Shown in pieces: positions 31,115 to 34,074 of a stretch of 34,074 bases of DNA (positions are counted from its first letter, which is position 1; each line of letters starts with the position of its first letter). Under the pieces are notes generated by a model. The model saw only the letters and a program-made list of their open reading frames with translations. It was not told the DNA's origin and did not search any database. The DNA comes from G963674685 sp964591275 (lineage in GTDB: Bacteria > Lernaellota > Lernaellaia > JACKCT01), in contig CAZQAE010000057.1 in assembly GCA_964591275.1 (NCBI GenBank), positions 1 through 34,074 on the forward strand. Direction: 5' to 3'. Position numbers and translations under genes: made by a program.

Positions 31115-33288
31115 CAGTCCCGGGAAAGACGAAACCCCAGGTTGTAGTCACGGTCATCAGGAACGTCCCTGTTCCGGTTCGACGCGCGCACATTGTACGG
31201 AATGGTGGTCCAGGAACCGCCGCGAACAACACGAAGACTGCTACGCGTCTTGTCGATCCTAGCGCTTCCATCGTTCGGGGCCTTCTCGTAACTGTCGTGC
31301 CAATCGTCCTCGCACCATTCCCAGACATTACCCGACATATCATGACAGCCGTGGGGGCTTTTCCCCAGAGGATAAAAGCCGACTTCGCTCGTATTGCCGA
31401 TTCCCGATTCATTACAATTACAGCGTTCGGCATCGAAATCTTCTCCCCAGGGATATTCACGCTGATCCTTGTCCCCTTTTGCGGCTCTCTCCCACTGGGC
31501 TTCAGAGGGTAGATGATATTTTTTGTTTTCCTTTTCGCTTCTCCATTGGCAGTAAGCTTTTGCATCTTCCCAATTTACGCAAACTACCGGGTGTCTTTCC
31601 TTTCCTTCAGGAGGTATCCAGCTTCCGGCATCATCGACTCGACCTTTCTTCCAATTCTTTAAAAATTCTTCCTGTCGACAGACCTTTTTAAAATAATCGT
31701 TATAGTCGATGATGAATTCGGCAAATTCGCTGTTTGTGACGGGAAAGACTCCCATCTCATAAGCGTCGGTCGAAATTTTGTGTACGGGCTTTTCATCATC
31801 GTAGCCTTTCTCAGAGCCCATCCAGAACTCCCCAGCCGGGATATTCGCCATGGCGCCGCGTTTGAAGGGAACTTTCAATGAGCTTTTCAAAGTTGCTTCA
31901 GGCTCTTTTCGCGAAGCGGAAGCCAGCTCAATAATATTTCTGATTTCTAATTCGTCGTCGGTAAAATTTGCCATTTCACCGTTCTCATTTTTGCGCAATA
32001 TGGTTTTGATGCTTTCTTCCCTTATTCCGGGGATTGATCTTTCAAATTCGTCCAGGGTTTCATAAAGGGCATCCTTTTTATCGTCTTTGCCTTTTGCAGA
32101 AACTGCCTCCTGGATTTTGTAAAGAAGGATCGGAATTTTCACGATATAATAGATAAGCCTTTCGTTGGCGACGGACTGCACCATGGTCCATTTGGCAAGA
32201 AGATCCGGTTTGTATTGAAAATTTGGCTCACCACTTTTTCTTTCATCCGCCAGGGCCAGATTCACCGAAAGCATGTTGACGAGCCTCTTGCATGACCGGG
32301 GCTTTCGCTCCATCACTTCCGCGATCAGTTCGCAGTATTTGTGCAAGGCCGGATTGTCTTCCGACTGCTTTTTGATCATATCCAGCATCCGAGTCGATTC
32401 CGGCTTGGGAAGGCGCAAGGGAAGCTGAATGATTTTTTCCAGATATTCGCCGGGATCCACGGGCAATTCCTCACCCTCTTTTGTGATGAAATCCCTGTAG
32501 CGGACTCTTATTCCCTTTTGGATGACTCGCTCGTCCATGCCGATCACAAAGAAGAAACCGGGAAAGTCTAAAAAGACCTTAATGCCTTCGAGAAGCTCCA
32601 CGGCCTTTTCCGGCAGGCAGCGATCAAGATCGTCGATGCAAACCACAATTTTGATTTCCTCCCCCTTGGACTCCTTTATCTCCTCGATGAGCCGGTAATA
32701 GATGCTGTGATAATCTTCGAGAATCTTCGTCGTTTCGGCCTTTTCCTTGTCTTCCGTGGCTTTCGCTTCTTTTTCGCCCCGATCCATGGCTTTGGCCACG
32801 TCGAGTTTCAACTTCGCAAACCAGGGTATGGAAAGTTCCGGCTCCATTCCGTAAACTAGGGCGAAAGGAACCTTGGCAGCGGTCCTAAAAAATTTCGCCG
32901 CTTTCTTTGCGATGGGATGATCATTCTTTTCATACTCTCGCAGCGTAGCCGCCATGGTGTGGAAAAAGGGGATGATGAGGTGTTTTTCACGGGTATAGCG
33001 CCAGGGATTGAACCAGATCGGGATAACGTCCTCGATCTCTTTCGTCTCATCGTGGATCCAGCGCAGCACCGTGGTTTTGCCCGAACCGTAATCCCCGTAT
33101 AAACCGATGCACAGAGAATGATCCTGCGTCGTGTCTTCCACGATTCGAGCAATGACATTTTTGAAGATCGAAAAACCAAGAGGGTCCGGTACTTCTTTTC
33201 CATTATCATCTTTTAACAAAGACGCCGGACCGTCGGAGAGAATGAGGATTTTTTGCTTCGCCGTATCAACACTTTTTTCTTCCGCCAT
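31114..33288 (-). CDS. KAP-type P-loop NTPase with C-terminal FGE-sulfatase/C-type-lectin-fold domain; DGR target 2
   Basis: The product has 724 residues from the ATG at 33288 with GAGGTG upstream; the upstream in-frame ATG at 33366 lacks support. KAP NTPase features are Walker A GDYGSGKT (65-72), WFNPWRY (92-98) and Walker B IVVCIDDLDRC (214-224), followed by FFFVIGMDERVIQKGI. The segment between Walker A and B, where KAP proteins often carry membrane helices, has only a short hydrophobic stretch near 137-147. The FGE-sulfatase domain covers about 482-724 (IPAGEFWMGSE, YHLPSEAQWERAAKGD, GNVWEWC) and its last 40 residues are encoded by VR2. KAP NTPases are known in membrane-linked signalling and phage exclusion. 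The VR end is inferred to be the ligand-contact surface. It is the first gene of the DGR operon. Confidence 0.93.
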   Translation of the reverse strand: MAEEKSVDTAKQKILILSDGPASLLKDDNGKEVPDPLGFSIFKNVIARIVEDTTQDHSLCIGLYGDYGSGKTTVLRWIHDETKEIEDVIPIWFNPWRYTREKHLIIPFFHTMAATLREYEKNDHPIAKKAAKFFRTAAKVPFALVYGMEPELSIPWFAKLKLDVAKAMDRGEKEAKATEDKEKAETTKILEDYHSIYYRLIEEIKESKGEEIKIVVCIDDLDRCLPEKAVELLEGIKVFLDFPGFFFVIGMDERVIQKGIRVRYRDFITKEGEELPVDPGEYLEKIIQLPLRLPKPESTRMLDMIKKQSEDNPALHKYCELIAEVMERKPRSCKRLVNMLSVNLALADERKSGEPNFQYKPDLLAKWTMVQSVANERLIYYIVKIPILLYKIQEAVSAKGKDDKKDALYETLDEFERSIPGIREESIKTILRKNENGEMANFTDDELEIRNIIELASASRKEPEATLKSSLKVPFKRGAMANIPAGEFWMGSEKGYDDEKPVHKISTDAYEMGVFPVTNSEFAEFIIDYNDYFKKVCRQEEFLKNWKKGRVDDAGSWIPPEGKERHPVVCVNWEDAKAYCQWRSEKENKKYHLPSEAQWERAAKGDKDQREYPWGEDFDAERCNCNESGIGNTSEVGFYPLGKSPHGCHDMSGNVWEWCEDDWHDSYEKAPNDGSARIDKTRSSLRVVRGGSWTTIPYNVRASNRNRDVPDDRDYNLGFRLSRD
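31115..31234 (-). repeat. Variable repeat VR2 of the DGR
   Basis: This 120-bp block aligns without gaps to TR. It has 13 differences, 12 at coding-sense adenines of TR. The exception is a T-to-C at the third position of a Thr codon (plus position 31204), silent once the neighbouring A is changed. Altered residues are Asn to Thr, Ile, Tyr or Asp, Glu to Val and Ile to Leu. The Glu-to-Val change is shared with VR1. Confidence 0.95.
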
Positions 33289-33337
33289 GAAAGCACCTCG
33301 AAAAGGACATTTGCCGCTTGCGCCGAAACCATTTGAA

Positions 33338-33376
33338 TGTAGGCGCATCCTACAGGCATTTATCATCGAAAATCAA
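33338..33376 (-). promoter_or_regulatory. Candidate promoter and operator of the DGR operon
   Basis: On the minus strand TTGATT (33371-33376), an 18-base spacer and TAGGAT (33347-33352) form a plausible sigma-70 promoter, about 60 bases before the KAP start. A dyad TGTAGG-CGCAT-CCTACA (33338-33354) covers the -10 element, where a repressor would block it. Both calls are by eye. Confidence 0.4.
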
Positions 33377-33496
33377 TCATCCGACGACGCTTGGGTGTGC
33401 GTCAAAAAAGTGGGTTTAATAAAAATCCTTTAAAAAAATGCGAGGAATTTTTAGTACATCATGGCAAAGTATGTTGCCCGTCAGGGCAAAGCAGAA

Positions 33497-33687
33497 ATAG
33501 CCGACAGCGTGAGCTGTGGGGAAGCGAAATATCTTAAGACAAAAAAGCCCATGAAATGGGCGAAGGAATGGTGTTAAGACTCGTTTTTGTGCGTCGCCCA
33601 TTTCATGGGCTAAAAATATTTTGCGTTCCCTAATTCCCACAGCTTGCGCTGTGGGCTATTGCCGCATCGCCTGTTTCACAGGCTGAT
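33497..33687. repeat. Cluster of REP/BIME-like palindromes
   Basis: 33497-33660 is an imperfect inverted repeat over its whole length. Its inner arms are a perfect 18-bp pair (33546-33563 with 33594-33611, core GCCCATGAAATGGGC, itself palindromic). Its outer arms contain the hairpin CCCACAGC-TTGC-GCTGTGGG and a diverged copy. A further hairpin, GCCTG-TTTCA-CAGGC, lies near 33669-33683. No gene is seen here or in the rest of 33377-34074. Confidence 0.75.
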
Positions 33688-33849
33688 AATGAGGTTATTG
33701 TTTTGATTCCACAATTTGAAGAAAATGAAAAACTCACTTGCAGTGACGTACACGCACGGCGCTTTCAATTAAGATAACGAAACTGGTGCGAAATTGATGA
33801 TGACTTGCGTTGCGAGTTATTTGCGCTGTACCGATTTTTGGAATGCAAG

Positions 33850-33900
33850 TCAATGAACAATGAGCAATGAGCAATGAGCAATTAACAATGAGCAATGAGC
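33850..33900. repeat. Short tandem repeat, AATGAGC type
   Basis: Units of 7 to 10 bases (AATGAGC, AACAATGAGC) repeat about six times. Non-coding. Confidence 0.8.
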
Positions 33901-33916
33901 ATCGGCCACTGACTCT

Positions 33917-34031
33917 GAAAACGCGGTTTCAACCACTTCGCCAAGGCTTCGCAGCTTTCAAAACCGCTCCTGACAATCCCAGGTTCCGGGCGCCTGGGCT
34001 CCATTCGCGACAAGAATGTCGCTCCTACAGT
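33917..34031. repeat. Broken inverted copy of the dispersed CGGTTT/CGCTCCTAC repeats
   Basis: ACGCGGTTTCAACC (near 33920), CAAAACCGCTCCT (near 33960) and GTCGCTCCTACAG (near 34018) are inverted relatives of the repeat found at 4493-4573 and 13592-13617. Confidence 0.55.
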
Positions 34032-34074
34032 CATACTTCCTCCTTCATACTTCCTCCTTCATACTTCCTCCTTC
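34032..34074. repeat. 14-bp tandem repeat at the right edge
   Basis: Three exact copies of CATACTTCCTCCTT run to the end of the window and may continue beyond it. Confidence 0.9.

Larger units (their letters stand above)
25954..33288 (-). other. Diversity-generating retroelement (DGR) locus with two NTPase targets
   Basis: The composite locus in transcription order is KAP-type target gene with VR2, avd, reverse transcriptase with TR in its 3' end, NACHT-type target gene with VR1. All are on the minus strand. TR, VR1 and VR2 are each 120 bp, align without gaps and share invariant ends. VR differences from TR fall almost only on coding-sense adenines. This combination defines a DGR. The element has all known required parts (RT, Avd, TR, VR, hairpin after VR), so it is probably active. 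No integrase or transposase is present. Confidence 0.95.

Noticed and set aside
33850..34074. CRISPR array at the right edge
   Set aside because: Repeats are 7-14 bases in direct tandem without unique spacers.

Overview
The window is a bacterial chromosomal segment, probably from a deltaproteobacterial-grade or related candidate-phylum organism. That placement is inference. It rests on a GldA/F/G-like ABC operon with a DUF4340 protein, a subtilase whose tail is almost pure aspartate and ends in a Cys-Gly-Cys motif, several polytopic GT-C-like membrane proteins, frequent TTG starts behind good Shine-Dalgarno (SD) sequences, and many short palindromic and minisatellite-like intergenic repeats. 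I see no rRNA, tRNA or CRISPR array.

Layout. 1-2570: a multi-PAS membrane sensor running off the left edge. 2655-12969: three polytopic GT-C-like membrane proteins, a secreted S8 peptidase and a FadL-type outer-membrane protein. 12970-15800: a debris zone with palindromic repeats, homopolymer tracts, gene remnants and a two-gene membrane/coiled-coil module. 15870-17599: a PP2C-like protein that has lost its metal ligands, and a membrane-anchored partner. 17753-22555: an ABC exporter operon (ATPase, permease, GldG-like protein, DUF4340 protein). 22617-24302: rpoZ, a small unknown gene and dnaJ. 24346-25682: a PIN-toxin remnant and an Ldh-family dehydrogenase.

The highlight is 25954-33376, a complete diversity-generating retroelement (DGR) on the minus strand. 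In transcription order it holds a KAP P-loop NTPase with a C-terminal FGE-sulfatase/C-type-lectin-fold domain, the accessory protein Avd, a DGR-type reverse transcriptase whose reading frame runs through the template repeat (TR), and a NACHT NTPase with a similar C-terminal domain. Each NTPase gene ends in a 120-bp variable repeat (VR) that aligns to the single 120-bp TR without gaps. VR1 (NACHT) differs from TR at 18 positions and VR2 (KAP) at 13. All but one of these 31 differences fall on TR adenines in the coding sense, which is the signature of adenine-specific mutagenic retrohoming. Both VRs, but not TR, are followed by the same 39-bp sequence, built largely of four 8-bp imperfect direct repeats, and then by a GC-rich short-loop hairpin. 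These are likely to mark the recipient sites.

The inferred working model is that the TR transcript is copied by RT/Avd with errors at adenines, and the cDNA replaces the ligand-binding C-termini of two unrelated signalling NTPases. That would let one retroelement tune two sensor or conflict proteins at once.
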